In this document: positions 25,538 through 34,140 of the stretch, piece after piece | Layout: each line of letters begins with the position of its first letter | How positions within the stretch are numbered: the first letter of the stretch is position 1 | NCBI RefSeq assembly: GCF_005930475.1 | Contig: NZ_SJEW01000026.1 | Coordinates: 1-61,892 of the forward strand | Length of the DNA stretch: 61,892 nt | Source of the DNA: Modestobacter altitudinis | GTDB lineage: Bacteria > Actinomycetota > Actinomycetes > Mycobacteriales > Geodermatophilaceae | Direction of reading: 5' to 3' | Notes under the pieces: generated by a model | What the model was told of the DNA's origin: nothing | Databases searched by the model: none | The model's input: the letters and a program-made list of their open reading frames with translations, nothing else | Position numbers and translations under genes: made by a program

Positions 25538-28495
25538 TCAGCTCTGCGACGCCGCCAGAGCAGCGTCCAGCTGGGCGGCCAGCTCGGCGCTGTGCTCGCC
25601 GCCGAGCAGCACGTGGTGGGAGCCGGGGACGTCCACCACGGTGAGGTCCGGGGCCACCCGGCGCCAGGCGTAGAGCAGATTGGCGACGACCGGCACCCGG
25701 AAGCGGGCCCGGAAGTAGGTGACCGGGCCCGCGTACGGTCCCCACTCGTACGCGTTGAAGACACGGTGGGCGGCGGCGAAGGTCGCCATCTCCTCGGTGG
25801 CAGGAGCGCCGTGCCCGAACCGCCGGCGGAGCACCCCGACCACCGTGTCCTCCACCATCCCCGGCACGACCAGCGCGATCCACCACGCCAGGGTCCGCAA
25901 CGCACGCGATGCCCGGGACAGCCTGCGGAACGGGGGCTCCGTGTCGAGCAGTCCCAGGAAGGTCACCGAGCGGCCCAGCGCAACCAGCTGTCGCGCCATC
26001 TCGTAGGCCACCAGACCACCGAAGGAGTACCCGGCCAGCCGGACCTCTCCCGCCGGCACCGCCTGCTGGACCTTGGTCACCAGTGACGTGGCGATCGAGG
26101 TGATGCTGACGCCGTCCCGCGTCGCGATCCGGGGGTCCGACGTCAGGCCGTAGACCGGTGCGGGCGTCCGGAGGGCGTCGACCAACGAGCGGTAGATGTC
26201 GACGTCGCCGAGGTAACCGTGCACCAGCAGCAGCGGAGCGGTCCCCGGGTCCCCGGCGCGCAGCACCTCCACGGGGCGGCCGTCCGCAGGCTCGCTGGTC
26301 ACCGCCCGCGTGACGCCGTCGACCGACGGGTCGGCGAGAAAGTCCTCGAGCAGGAGCGGCCGGCCGAGCTCCAGCCGCAGCTGACGCAGCAGCGTCATCG
26401 TCTGGCGCGAGGTCCCGCCGGCGTCGAAGAAGTCCGCGTGCCCGGGCACGGGCCCGCCGAGCACCTGCGCGAACACCGCGCCGACCGTGGACCGCACGTC
26501 GTCGCCCACGGCCGTGGTCGGCACGTCGGTCTCCGCGGCGCGGGCGGCCGCGGCGGCGAGGCCCTCAAGCGAGCCGGGGTTCTTCAGCGCCGACACGTTC
26601 CGCACCGGATCGCCGTCCAGCACGGCCCTCGCCGCGCTCTCGGACTTCTTGCCGTTGTGCGTCTGCGGTATCTCGTCGACAGGCAGGAGCAGGGACGGGA
26701 CGTGCGCGGGGGAGCCCTGACGCCGGAGCGTGCTGCGGATCTGCCGGGCCAGCGCGCCGTCCAGTTCCACCCCCGGCTGCAGGACGACCAGCAGCGCCAA
26801 CCGGGTGCTCCCGGGAGCCGCCGGGTCGCGGACCTCGACCGCGATCGAGTCGGCCACCCCGGGCACCGTGCGGACGATCGTGTAGATCTCCGACGGCCCG
26901 ATCCGCACACCGTTGATGTTGAGCACGCCGTCCGACCGGCCGTAGAGCCGTGACGAGCCGTCGACCGCGAACTCGATCCGGTCACCGTGCGTCCACATGC
27001 CAGGGTGCTGCGCGAAGTACGCGCCGCGGAACCGCTCGCCGTCGCTGTCCCGCAGGAAGCGGACCGGCCGCGACGGGAACGGGTTCCGGCAGACCAGCTC
27101 GCCGACCTCACCGACGACCGGTCGCCCGTCCTCGTCGAGGGCGGTCACGTCGAGGCCGAGGCTGATCGCCTGGCACCAGCCCGGCCGCACCGGCAGCTCC
27201 GGATGGCCCAGCACGAAGCACCCGACGATGTCCGTGCCGCCGGAGACGGAGCACACCGGCACCGGGCCGACGTGCTCGGCCACCCAGTCGAACTGCCAGG
27301 GGTGCAGCACGGCACCCGTCGACAGGACGGTGCGCAGGCGGCTCAGGTCGAGCGCGGCCGCCGGGGACCAGCCCTCGTCCTGGCACAGCTGCAGGTAGGC
27401 CGGGCTGGTGCCGAAGACCGTGACCCGGTGACGGGCCACCAGGGTCCACAACGTCTCGGGGCCGGCGATCGGACCGTCGTACACGACGACGTGGGCGCCC
27501 ACCGACAAGGCCGACAACTGCCAGTTCCACATCATCCAGGCCGTGGTGGTGTGGAAGTACAACGTGTCCGTCGGCCGGAGGTCGACGTGCAGCCGGTGCT
27601 CCTTCACGTGCTCCAGCAGCGAGCCGCCCACCCCGTGCACCATCGCCTTCGGAGGGCCGGTGGTGCCGGAGGAGAAGAGCACCCACAGCGGCGCGTCGAA
27701 TGCCTGCCTCGGCCATGCGGGACCCGGGTCGTCGGCCGGGACAGCAGCGACCAGCTCGGAGAGCCGAGCCACCCCGACACCCGCCAGCTCCGGCAACGGG
27801 AGGTCGTCGAGCAGGACGACCCGGCGCACGGTGGGCAGCTGCGCGACCAGCTCGCCCAGGACCTCGTCGGCGCGGCCTCCGCCACCCCCGAGCACGGTGC
27901 GGTCGACCAGTGCAGTGGTCGCCTCGACCTGACCGAACCGGCCGACCAGGGTGTTGACGCCCATGTCCGGGGTGGCGGTCGACAGCGCCGCACCCAGGCC
28001 CGCCACCGCGAGGGCAGCAACGGTGACCCGGGCGTGGTTGGCCGCGATGGCGAGCACCACGTCACCGGCGCGCACGCCGATGTCGGTCAGGGCGCGCGAG
28101 GTCCGGTGCGCGGCCGCGCGCAGCTCGCCGCGGGTCAGGGTCTCCGACGAGCCATCGCCGTGGACCGAGGTGAGTGCTGGCGCGCCGTCGTCGGCGTCGG
28201 GCAGCGGGCGCAGCAGGTTCTCGGCGTAGTTCAGCCTGACACCGGGGAAGAAACGGGCCTGCCGGACGTCGTCGCTGGTCGCGACGACCTCGGCGGAGCC
28301 CTCCCAGGCGAGGTCGGCCCAGTCGAGGAAGGTGCGCCAGAAGTCCTGGTAGGACGCCACCGACCACGCATGGAGCTCGCTCGGGGTGGACAGCTCGCGC
28401 CCCGCGACCGGCTGGCAGCGCGCCCGGAAGGCGGTGACCTGGGGCACTCGCGCCGCATCAGCGGATGTGTCCCGGGCAGCGTCCAGCGCGGTCAT
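25538..28495 (-). CDS. Acetoacetyl-CoA-synthetase-type adenylation domain fused to carrier protein and thioesterase
   Basis: The 985-aa protein has three parts. Residues 1 to about 640 match acetoacetate--CoA ligase: FSSGTTGPPKAMVHG, YFHTTTAWMMWNW, the C-terminal NGKKSE lysine motif, and VRNVSALKNPGSL, a typical AACS end. Next is a carrier domain whose FFDAGGTS gives Ser696 as the phosphopantetheine site. Last is an alpha/beta thioesterase with the GYSFGG elbow (Ser824) and a late GSHH histidine. It probably activates a small beta-keto or hydroxy acid, loads it on its own carrier and releases or transfers it. Its ATG overlaps the stop of the phosphopantetheinyl transferase gene (ATGA), so the two are translationally coupled. 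Confidence 0.9.
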   Translation of the reverse strand: MTALDAARDTSADAARVPQVTAFRARCQPVAGRELSTPSELHAWSVASYQDFWRTFLDWADLAWEGSAEVVATSDDVRQARFFPGVRLNYAENLLRPLPDADDGAPALTSVHGDGSSETLTRGELRAAAHRTSRALTDIGVRAGDVVLAIAANHARVTVAALAVAGLGAALSTATPDMGVNTLVGRFGQVEATTALVDRTVLGGGGGRADEVLGELVAQLPTVRRVVLLDDLPLPELAGVGVARLSELVAAVPADDPGPAWPRQAFDAPLWVLFSSGTTGPPKAMVHGVGGSLLEHVKEHRLHVDLRPTDTLYFHTTTAWMMWNWQLSALSVGAHVVVYDGPIAGPETLWTLVARHRVTVFGTSPAYLQLCQDEGWSPAAALDLSRLRTVLSTGAVLHPWQFDWVAEHVGPVPVCSVSGGTDIVGCFVLGHPELPVRPGWCQAISLGLDVTALDEDGRPVVGEVGELVCRNPFPSRPVRFLRDSDGERFRGAYFAQHPGMWTHGDRIEFAVDGSSRLYGRSDGVLNINGVRIGPSEIYTIVRTVPGVADSIAVEVRDPAAPGSTRLALLVVLQPGVELDGALARQIRSTLRRQGSPAHVPSLLLPVDEIPQTHNGKKSESAARAVLDGDPVRNVSALKNPGSLEGLAAAAARAAETDVPTTAVGDDVRSTVGAVFAQVLGGPVPGHADFFDAGGTSRQTMTLLRQLRLELGRPLLLEDFLADPSVDGVTRAVTSEPADGRPVEVLRAGDPGTAPLLLVHGYLGDVDIYRSLVDALRTPAPVYGLTSDPRIATRDGVSITSIATSLVTKVQQAVPAGEVRLAGYSFGGLVAYEMARQLVALGRSVTFLGLLDTEPPFRRLSRASRALRTLAWWIALVVPGMVEDTVVGVLRRRFGHGAPATEEMATFAAAHRVFNAYEWGPYAGPVTYFRARFRVPVVANLLYAWRRVAPDLTVVDVPGSHHVLLGGEHSAELAAQLDAALAASQS

Positions 28496-29202
28496 TCCCG
28501 GCCTCCAGGGACCAACGTCACGGGGGCCGGCAGGTCCGGGCCCACAGGAGTGCCGGTCGCGGCACTGGCCACGTAACCCGGGGGGACCGGGATCCGGGAG
28601 ACGTGCAGCTCAGCCACGGGCCCACCGTCCGAGACCGGCGTCACCGTGTCAACGGGGAGGCGCACCAGGCCGGTACCGCGTGCTTTGAGCACTGCCTCCT
28701 TCTGGGTCCACGCGCGGGTGATCGCCACGCCGCGCGCGTGCCCGGGCAGGGCCCGGAGCCGTACCAGCTCCTCGTCGGCCAGCCAGCCCTCCTCCAGGGC
28801 CGAGGTCCCGCCGTCGCGATGACGTTCGACGTCGACCCCGAGGGCGCCCCGGTCCGCGACCGCGATGAGGGCGAGGTCCTCGCTGGCCGAACAGGAGAGG
28901 ACGAGCTCGTTCCCCGGCAGGACGGGGCGACCCCGGTCGGTGCCCACCGGGACGTCGCCCGGGGAGAGCCCCAGCAGTCCGCCGAGCACCCGGCGGAGAC
29001 CGGCGCGCACGAGCACCCGGCGTCGCCGCACGGACGACGTGCCGCGAGCGGCTCGGGACAGTTCGGCGTCGGTCAGGCACGCCGCCTCGGCCGAGACGTC
29101 CCACCGCGGATCGGAGAGGTCCAGCGACCAGGCTAGGATGGTCGGGCGCGACACAGGGAGCGTGGGCGTGGACCCCGCGTCGTGCGCCGTCCTGGTCAGC
29201 AT
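28492..29202 (-). CDS. Sfp-type 4'-phosphopantetheinyl transferase
   Basis: The 236-aa protein shows the family motifs: LGVDVE with the Mg-binding Asp and Glu, and WTQKEAVLKARG (the W-x-x-KEA motif). It converts apo carrier domains to holo form using CoA. It is directly upstream of, and overlaps by 4 nt, the AACS-carrier-thioesterase gene. A second carrier synthetase is encoded divergently, so it very likely serves both. ATG 29202 was chosen over GTG 29220 because GGAG lies five nt before it. Confidence 0.92.
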   Translation of the reverse strand: MLTRTAHDAGSTPTLPVSRPTILAWSLDLSDPRWDVSAEAACLTDAELSRAARGTSSVRRRRVLVRAGLRRVLGGLLGLSPGDVPVGTDRGRPVLPGNELVLSCSASEDLALIAVADRGALGVDVERHRDGGTSALEEGWLADEELVRLRALPGHARGVAITRAWTQKEAVLKARGTGLVRLPVDTVTPVSDGGPVAELHVSRIPVPPGYVASAATGTPVGPDLPAPVTLVPGGRE

Positions 29203-29379
29203 CCTTGCTCCGTCCCACACTCGTCCCCGGCTCTGGCCTGGCTCCCCAGCACGGTATGCACTGGGTCACCCCGCCGCCGCCCTCGTCACCCGGATGAGCG
29301 AACCGTGCCACCTCTGACGTGGTTCCGGTGGTTCTCTCAGGACGGCCGACTGCTCAGTCACCCGAATGGTAGTTGGTTG

Positions 29380-29395
29380 GGACACAGAAGTGTCC
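29380..29395. promoter_or_regulatory. Candidate operator between the two synthetase transcription units
   Basis: A perfect 6-bp inverted repeat with a 4-nt spacer (GGACAC-AGAA-GTGTCC) lies in the lower-GC part of the divergent region, 67-82 nt ahead of the A-T-TE gene. No dedicated regulator gene is nearby. Confidence 0.3.
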
Positions 29396-29461
29396 TGGGA
29401 GCTCGCCTTGGTCCTGTGCGGCCGTTAGCGTTCACATGGCCCGAACTCGGAGGGAAGTCTG

Positions 29462-32080
29462 ATGTCCGTCACAGCGTCCGGCCGGACGGCGGTCCCGCGA
29501 ACCGCGGATCGTTCCGGGACGATCGCTTCCGCCTTCGCCGCCGTCGTCGCGGAACACGCTGCCGCGACCGCGGTCAGCGGGCAGGGCGCTCGACTGTCCT
29601 TCGCGGAGCTGGACGAGCGCGCGGCCGCGACCGCGCGCCGGCTGACGGCCCTGCTGCCGACCGACGCCGGCCCCGGGGCGCCCATCGCCGTCCTCGCGAC
29701 GCCCACGCCCGAGCTCGTCATCGCCGCGCTCGGTGTGGTCCTGACGGGTCGTCCGCTGGTCCTCCTCGACTCGCAGTTGCCGGCCGGCCGCATCCAGCAG
29801 ATCCAGGACATGGCGGGCGCCGCGCTGTGCGTGGTCGAGAGCCGTCTCGCCGAGCGCGCCGCTGAGGTCGACAGCTCGTGGCTGCGCACGGATCTCGACA
29901 CCGCCATCGCGCCGCCTGCCGGCACCGACGCCGACTCACCGCGCGCGGTGGCGGTGACGGCCAGCAGCCCGGCGACCATCGTGTTCACGTCGGGGTCCAC
30001 CGGCCGGCCCAAGGGTGTCGTGCACAGCCACGGGATGATCGTCACCGAGGCCGCCATCACCGCCCGGGAGATGGAGCTGACGTCGCGGGACCGGTTCGGC
30101 CTCCTCCTGCCGCCCTCCTTCAGCCTGGGTGAGCACACGTTCTTCGGCGCCCTGCTCAACGGGGTGGCGCTGCACGTGTACGACCCCCGGGACCGCGGTC
30201 TCCGCGGCCTGCCCGGGTGGCTGCGCGAGGAGCGGGTGACCGTCCTGTCCATGACACCGTCGCTGCTGCGCGCCCTGGCCGGCACCGTGCCGGTCGGCCG
30301 ACCGCTGGAAGAGCTCCGGCTGGTCGGCACAGCAGGCGAGGCGCTGCAGGGACGGGACGTGCGGCTGGCCCGCGAACGACTCGGACCCGTCGTCGTCGTC
30401 AACCACCTCGGCTCCTCCGAGACCGGCCAGCTGACCTTCGCGGCCATCGCGCCCGCCGACGCCGTGGGAGACGGTGCGGTGCCCGCCGGTCTCCCGGTGC
30501 CGGAGAAGGAGATCCGGGTGCTCGGGGACGACGGCGCTCAGCTGCCGGCGGGCGAGGTGGGGACGTTGGAGGTCATCGGCCAGCACCTGGGTCGGTACCT
30601 CGAGGGTGTCCCGGACGACCCGTTCGGGCGGGCTGCCGACGGCCGGTCGACCTTCCGCATGGGCGACCGCGGGCGCTACGACGAGGCAGGGGTGCTCCGC
30701 CAGCTCGGCCGGACCGACGATGCGGTCAAGGTGAACGGCTACCTCGTGGAGCCGGCCGAGGTCGAGGCCGCGCTGCGGGTCCTCGACGGCGTGGCCGATG
30801 CCGCAGTGACCGCGGTGCCCGGCGTCGGCGGCGCCGGCACGCTGCTGGTCGGGTACGTCGCGCCGAGCAGCGAGCAGCGCACCCCGTCGCCGGCGCAGCT
30901 GCGCCGCGGACTGACGGAGCTCCTGCCGAGCTGGATGGTGCCGGCTGAGCTCGTCCTCCTGCCGGAGCTGCCGCGGAACGAACGGGGCAAGGTCGACCGC
31001 GGCGCGCTGCCGGTGCCGAGCCGGTCCGACCCGGAGCTGCCCGAGGGGCACTGGGAACAGGTCGTCGCGGGGCTCTTCGAGTTGGTGCTGCACCGCCGTG
31101 GCGTCGGGAGGGACGAGTCGTTCACCGCCCTCGGTGGCGATTCGCTGGGCGTGGAGGAACTGCTCACCCGGCTTCGCGAGGAGCACGAGGTCGTGCTCAC
31201 CTCCGCGGACCTCGCCGAGAACCCGACGGTGCGCCAGCTGGCCTCCGTCGTGGGTCGGCCGGACACCGGGGACGACCGCAGGCGACGAGCGACGGCCCGG
31301 CGCCAGCACGCCAGCGTCGTCGCGCTGCGGCAGGCGGGCGCAAAGCCGCCCGTGCTGTGCTTCGCGGGCGCTGGCGCAGGGGGGCAGGTCTTCCTCCCGC
31401 TGGCCGAGGCCCTCGGCGAGGACCAGCCCGTGTACGCGTTCCAGCCGCACGGTCTCGAGGACTGGTCGTTCCCCGACCTGACCATCGGCATGGCCGGCCG
31501 CCGGCACCTGCGTCGGCTGCGGGCGGTCCAACCGCAGGGGCCCTACCGGCTGGTGGGTCACTCGATGGGCGCGCTGGTCGCCCTCCAGGTCGCCCGCCAG
31601 CTGAGCGCAGAGGGTGCGCAGATCGCCTCGGTGACCTTGGTCGACCCCGTCCTGCCGCAGGGTCTGGTCGACCGGGCATGGTCGCCCGACCCCGCCAGCC
31701 CCGGTGAGCACCCGCCCGTCGCCCCACTGCCCGGGGCACCGCTGCCCGGCGATGACAACTACGGCGCGCCACCGACCCGGCGCGAGTTGTGGCGTCGACG
31801 GCTGCTGGCAGGCGTCGCCGGTGCGTTGCCGCCGTCGACCGCGCGCACCGAGGGGCTGCTCGAACTGGGCGTCCGCGTCTCGCTGATGCACCGCCCCCAG
31901 CCGTGGGAGGGCCCGGCCACCGTCTACGTCAGCCACCTCAACGAGGCGAGCCTCGTGGTCTGGCGGCAGCTGCTGACCGGTGAGGCGACCCTGGTGACGC
32001 TGTACGGCGAGCACAACTCGCTGCTGCGCCAGCCGCACGTGGAGCAGGTCGCCCGGGGCCTCGAGGGGGCGGTGTCCTGA
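29462..32080 (+). CDS. NRPS-like synthetase, adenylation-carrier-thioesterase
   Basis: The 872-aa protein starts at ATG 29462 after GGAGGGAAG. The adenylation domain (about 20-510) has VFTSGSTGRPKGVVHSHG (A3), FRMGDRGRYDEAG and GRTDDAVKVNGYLVEP (A7/A8) and NERGKVDR with the catalytic Lys (A10). The carrier domain has LGGDSLGVEE (Ser561). The thioesterase has GHSMGAL (Ser701) and GEH (His851). There is no condensation domain. At core A4 the usual FD-x-S, whose Asp binds an alpha-amino group, is replaced by SFSLGEHTFF, so the substrate may not be an alpha-amino acid. It is divergent from the phosphopantetheinyl transferase gene. Confidence 0.9.
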   Translation: MSVTASGRTAVPRTADRSGTIASAFAAVVAEHAAATAVSGQGARLSFAELDERAAATARRLTALLPTDAGPGAPIAVLATPTPELVIAALGVVLTGRPLVLLDSQLPAGRIQQIQDMAGAALCVVESRLAERAAEVDSSWLRTDLDTAIAPPAGTDADSPRAVAVTASSPATIVFTSGSTGRPKGVVHSHGMIVTEAAITAREMELTSRDRFGLLLPPSFSLGEHTFFGALLNGVALHVYDPRDRGLRGLPGWLREERVTVLSMTPSLLRALAGTVPVGRPLEELRLVGTAGEALQGRDVRLARERLGPVVVVNHLGSSETGQLTFAAIAPADAVGDGAVPAGLPVPEKEIRVLGDDGAQLPAGEVGTLEVIGQHLGRYLEGVPDDPFGRAADGRSTFRMGDRGRYDEAGVLRQLGRTDDAVKVNGYLVEPAEVEAALRVLDGVADAAVTAVPGVGGAGTLLVGYVAPSSEQRTPSPAQLRRGLTELLPSWMVPAELVLLPELPRNERGKVDRGALPVPSRSDPELPEGHWEQVVAGLFELVLHRRGVGRDESFTALGGDSLGVEELLTRLREEHEVVLTSADLAENPTVRQLASVVGRPDTGDDRRRRATARRQHASVVALRQAGAKPPVLCFAGAGAGGQVFLPLAEALGEDQPVYAFQPHGLEDWSFPDLTIGMAGRRHLRRLRAVQPQGPYRLVGHSMGALVALQVARQLSAEGAQIASVTLVDPVLPQGLVDRAWSPDPASPGEHPPVAPLPGAPLPGDDNYGAPPTRRELWRRRLLAGVAGALPPSTARTEGLLELGVRVSLMHRPQPWEGPATVYVSHLNEASLVVWRQLLTGEATLVTLYGEHNSLLRQPHVEQVARGLEGAVS

Positions 32081-32200
32081 TCGCGCGGGCCGTCGGGCGG
32101 CGCGCCCGCACATCGAGCCCGTGCCTCATCCGTCGGTGTTCCTCCTCACGTCCAGGCTCGCTCTCAGCTCAGGCACAGGTTCGGGGGCGAAGCTGAGCAC

Positions 32201-33193
32201 ATGACCCGGTCGAGCTCGATGCCACGGTCCCTCGCCCTCGTCGCCGGGACCGACCACCTCGGGCCACCGGCCACGGTGTCCGTGGTGATCGCCTCCTACA
32301 CCGAGGCGCGGTGGGACGGGCTCACCGCTGCCGTCCGGTCCGCGCTGCAGCAGGACCGGCCCCCGCTCGAGGTGATCGTGGCGGTGGACCACGCGCCTTC
32401 CCTGCTGCAGCGGGTCCGACGTGAGCTCCCGGAGGTGCGCGCGGTCGCGAACACCGGTACGCCCGGTGCGTCCGGTACCCGGAACGCCGGCGCATCCGTT
32501 GCAGAGGGCGCCGTCATCGCCTTCCTGGACGACGACACCAGGGCGTCGCGGACCTGGTTGGCCGACCTCGTGCGCGGTCTCGACGAGGTGCCCGGGGCGG
32601 TCGGCGTGGGCGGGCGGGTCAGCGCGTCCTGGGCCGCCGGCCCGGCGCCGCGCTGGTTCCCGGCCACGTTCCTGTGGGCGGTGGGGGCGAGCTATGAGGG
32701 CATGCCGGGCGCGCGCAGCGCGGTGCGCAACGTCTGGAGCGAGAACATGGCCGTGTGGCGTCAGGACTTCGCCCGCGTCGGCGGCTTCCGCGACGGTTTC
32801 GGCAAGCTGGACACCAGCTCGGCCCCGGAGGACACCGAGTTCTGCATCCGCGTCGCCGGCGCCACCGGTCGCACCTGGCTCTACGAACCGGAGGCGGAGG
32901 TCGTCCACGACGTGCCGGCCGGCCGGGCCACCTGGTCCTTCTTCGTCCGGCGCTGCTACGCCGAGGGGAAGGGCAAGGCCGAGATGGCCGCACTCGACGA
33001 CGGGACGACCCTGGCGGACGAGCGGGGGCACGCGCTGCAGGCCATCCCGCGACGGATCCTCCGCGACCTGGCCGCTCCGCTGCGAGGGGACGTCTGGGGC
33101 GTCGCGCGTGCGTTCACCGCCGGGGCCGGGCTGCTCGCGGCCGGTCTCGGCTACGCCGCCGGGCTGTCGGCCGCGCGGCTGCCGCGTCGCTGA
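32201..33193 (+). CDS. Glycosyltransferase family 2
   Basis: The 330-aa protein has GT-A features (VSVVIASYTEARWDGL, NAGASVAEGAVIAFLDDDTRASRTW, VRNVWSENMAVWR, APEDTEFCIRV) and a weakly hydrophobic C-terminus (FTAGAGLLAAGLGYAAGL) that may associate with the membrane. It is clearly paralogous to the GT2 gene at 43401-44435; they share RWFP, VRNVW.xNMAV, GGF.D.FGK and the C-terminal layout. It probably adds a sugar, glucuronic or hexose type, to the repeat unit. Start is ATG 32201 or ATG 32219. Confidence 0.87.
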   Translation: MTRSSSMPRSLALVAGTDHLGPPATVSVVIASYTEARWDGLTAAVRSALQQDRPPLEVIVAVDHAPSLLQRVRRELPEVRAVANTGTPGASGTRNAGASVAEGAVIAFLDDDTRASRTWLADLVRGLDEVPGAVGVGGRVSASWAAGPAPRWFPATFLWAVGASYEGMPGARSAVRNVWSENMAVWRQDFARVGGFRDGFGKLDTSSAPEDTEFCIRVAGATGRTWLYEPEAEVVHDVPAGRATWSFFVRRCYAEGKGKAEMAALDDGTTLADERGHALQAIPRRILRDLAAPLRGDVWGVARAFTAGAGLLAAGLGYAAGLSAARLPRR

Positions 33194-33300
33194 ACCGCCC
33201 GTCGGGCGCTGCGACCCACAGGCGGTGGCCCACCCGATCCGGTGAGGTCACCGTCGGCGACGAGGGCCTCGCTGACCAGGTCGGTTACCCTGGGTGGACC

Positions 33301-34140
33301 ATGTCCCCGCAGACCACGGCCGTCCGGCCACCCCGCACCGGGCCGCGTCGGCGACGGGACGGGCGGGCGCGGGGGGTTCGTCGGGCGCTGTGCTCGAGCG
33401 CACTGTTATGGGTGCTGGCCGCGTGCACCACCAGTACGATCGAGGGCATCCCCTCCGGCAACGACACGACCTCGTCCACGCGCTCCTCCGCAGCCGATCG
33501 CCTCGGCTGGGAGCGGACCGGAGGCGACGAGTTCGCGAGTACCCACCTGGACCGGTCCACGTGGCGCCTCTACGGCGGGGTGGGGGCGAACGGTGTGGGC
33601 GTCCGGGACCCCGACGCCGTGTCCGTCAGCGACGGCTCGCTCGTGATCACGGCCCGCGGCGACGTCTCCGGCGGCCTCGCCTGGCACGCCCAGCCAGCGA
33701 CCACGTACGGCAAGTGGGAGTTCCGCGCCCGGGTCGAACCTGGCGCCGGTTACGCCCCGGCGATCCTGCTGTGGCCCGACTCCGACGTCTGGCCCCTGGA
33801 CGGGGAGATCGACGTGATGGAGATCGTGGCCGGCGATCGGATGACCAACCACACGACGGTGCACTACGGCGCCGACGACCAGCGTGACGAGCGCATCGTC
33901 AGCGGCGACTTCACGCAGTGGCACACCTACGCCGTCGACTGGCAGCCCTCCGGCATCACGGTGTACCTCGACGGCGACGAGATCTTCCGCACCACCGACC
34001 CCGATGCCATCCCGGACGGTCCCATGCACCTCGCCGTCCAGCTGGACGTCGGTCCCCAGGGCACCTGGATACCGCCGCGGGACGCGTCGACCCCGGACCA
34101 GGTCAGCCTCTACGTGGACTGGGTGCGGCTGTACCAGTGA
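33301..34140 (+). CDS. GH16 lipoprotein (beta-glucanase-like)
   Basis: The 279-aa protein has an Arg-rich N-terminus followed by a lipoprotein signal ending LLWVLAAC, so Cys is the likely lipidation site. The GH16 domain fills the rest. Its catalytic signature G-E-I-D-V-M-E (Glu169, Asp171, Glu174) is the most canonical of the four in this window. SGDFTQWHTYAVDWQPSGI and the final YVDWVRLYQ are typical. It should act at the outer membrane face on beta-glucan-like polymer. The next gene starts inside its stop codon (GTGA), so a phosphoesterase is translated with it. Confidence 0.92.
   Translation: MSPQTTAVRPPRTGPRRRRDGRARGVRRALCSSALLWVLAACTTSTIEGIPSGNDTTSSTRSSAADRLGWERTGGDEFASTHLDRSTWRLYGGVGANGVGVRDPDAVSVSDGSLVITARGDVSGGLAWHAQPATTYGKWEFRARVEPGAGYAPAILLWPDSDVWPLDGEIDVMEIVAGDRMTNHTTVHYGADDQRDERIVSGDFTQWHTYAVDWQPSGITVYLDGDEIFRTTDPDAIPDGPMHLAVQLDVGPQGTWIPPRDASTPDQVSLYVDWVRLYQ

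Noticed and set aside
26987-28576. A 529-codon open frame antisense to the AACS-carrier-TE gene
   Set aside because: It is rich in Arg, Gly and His without any motif; the minus-strand protein is clearly the real one.
25538-32080. Siderophore or peptide antibiotic cluster
   Set aside because: There are no condensation domains, tailoring enzymes, siderophore receptors or dedicated transporters; the surroundings are polysaccharide genes.
33196-33208. Small CGCCC/GGGCG hairpin after the GT2 gene at 32201
   Set aside because: A five-bp stem with a three-nt loop is too weak to claim as a terminator at this GC content.
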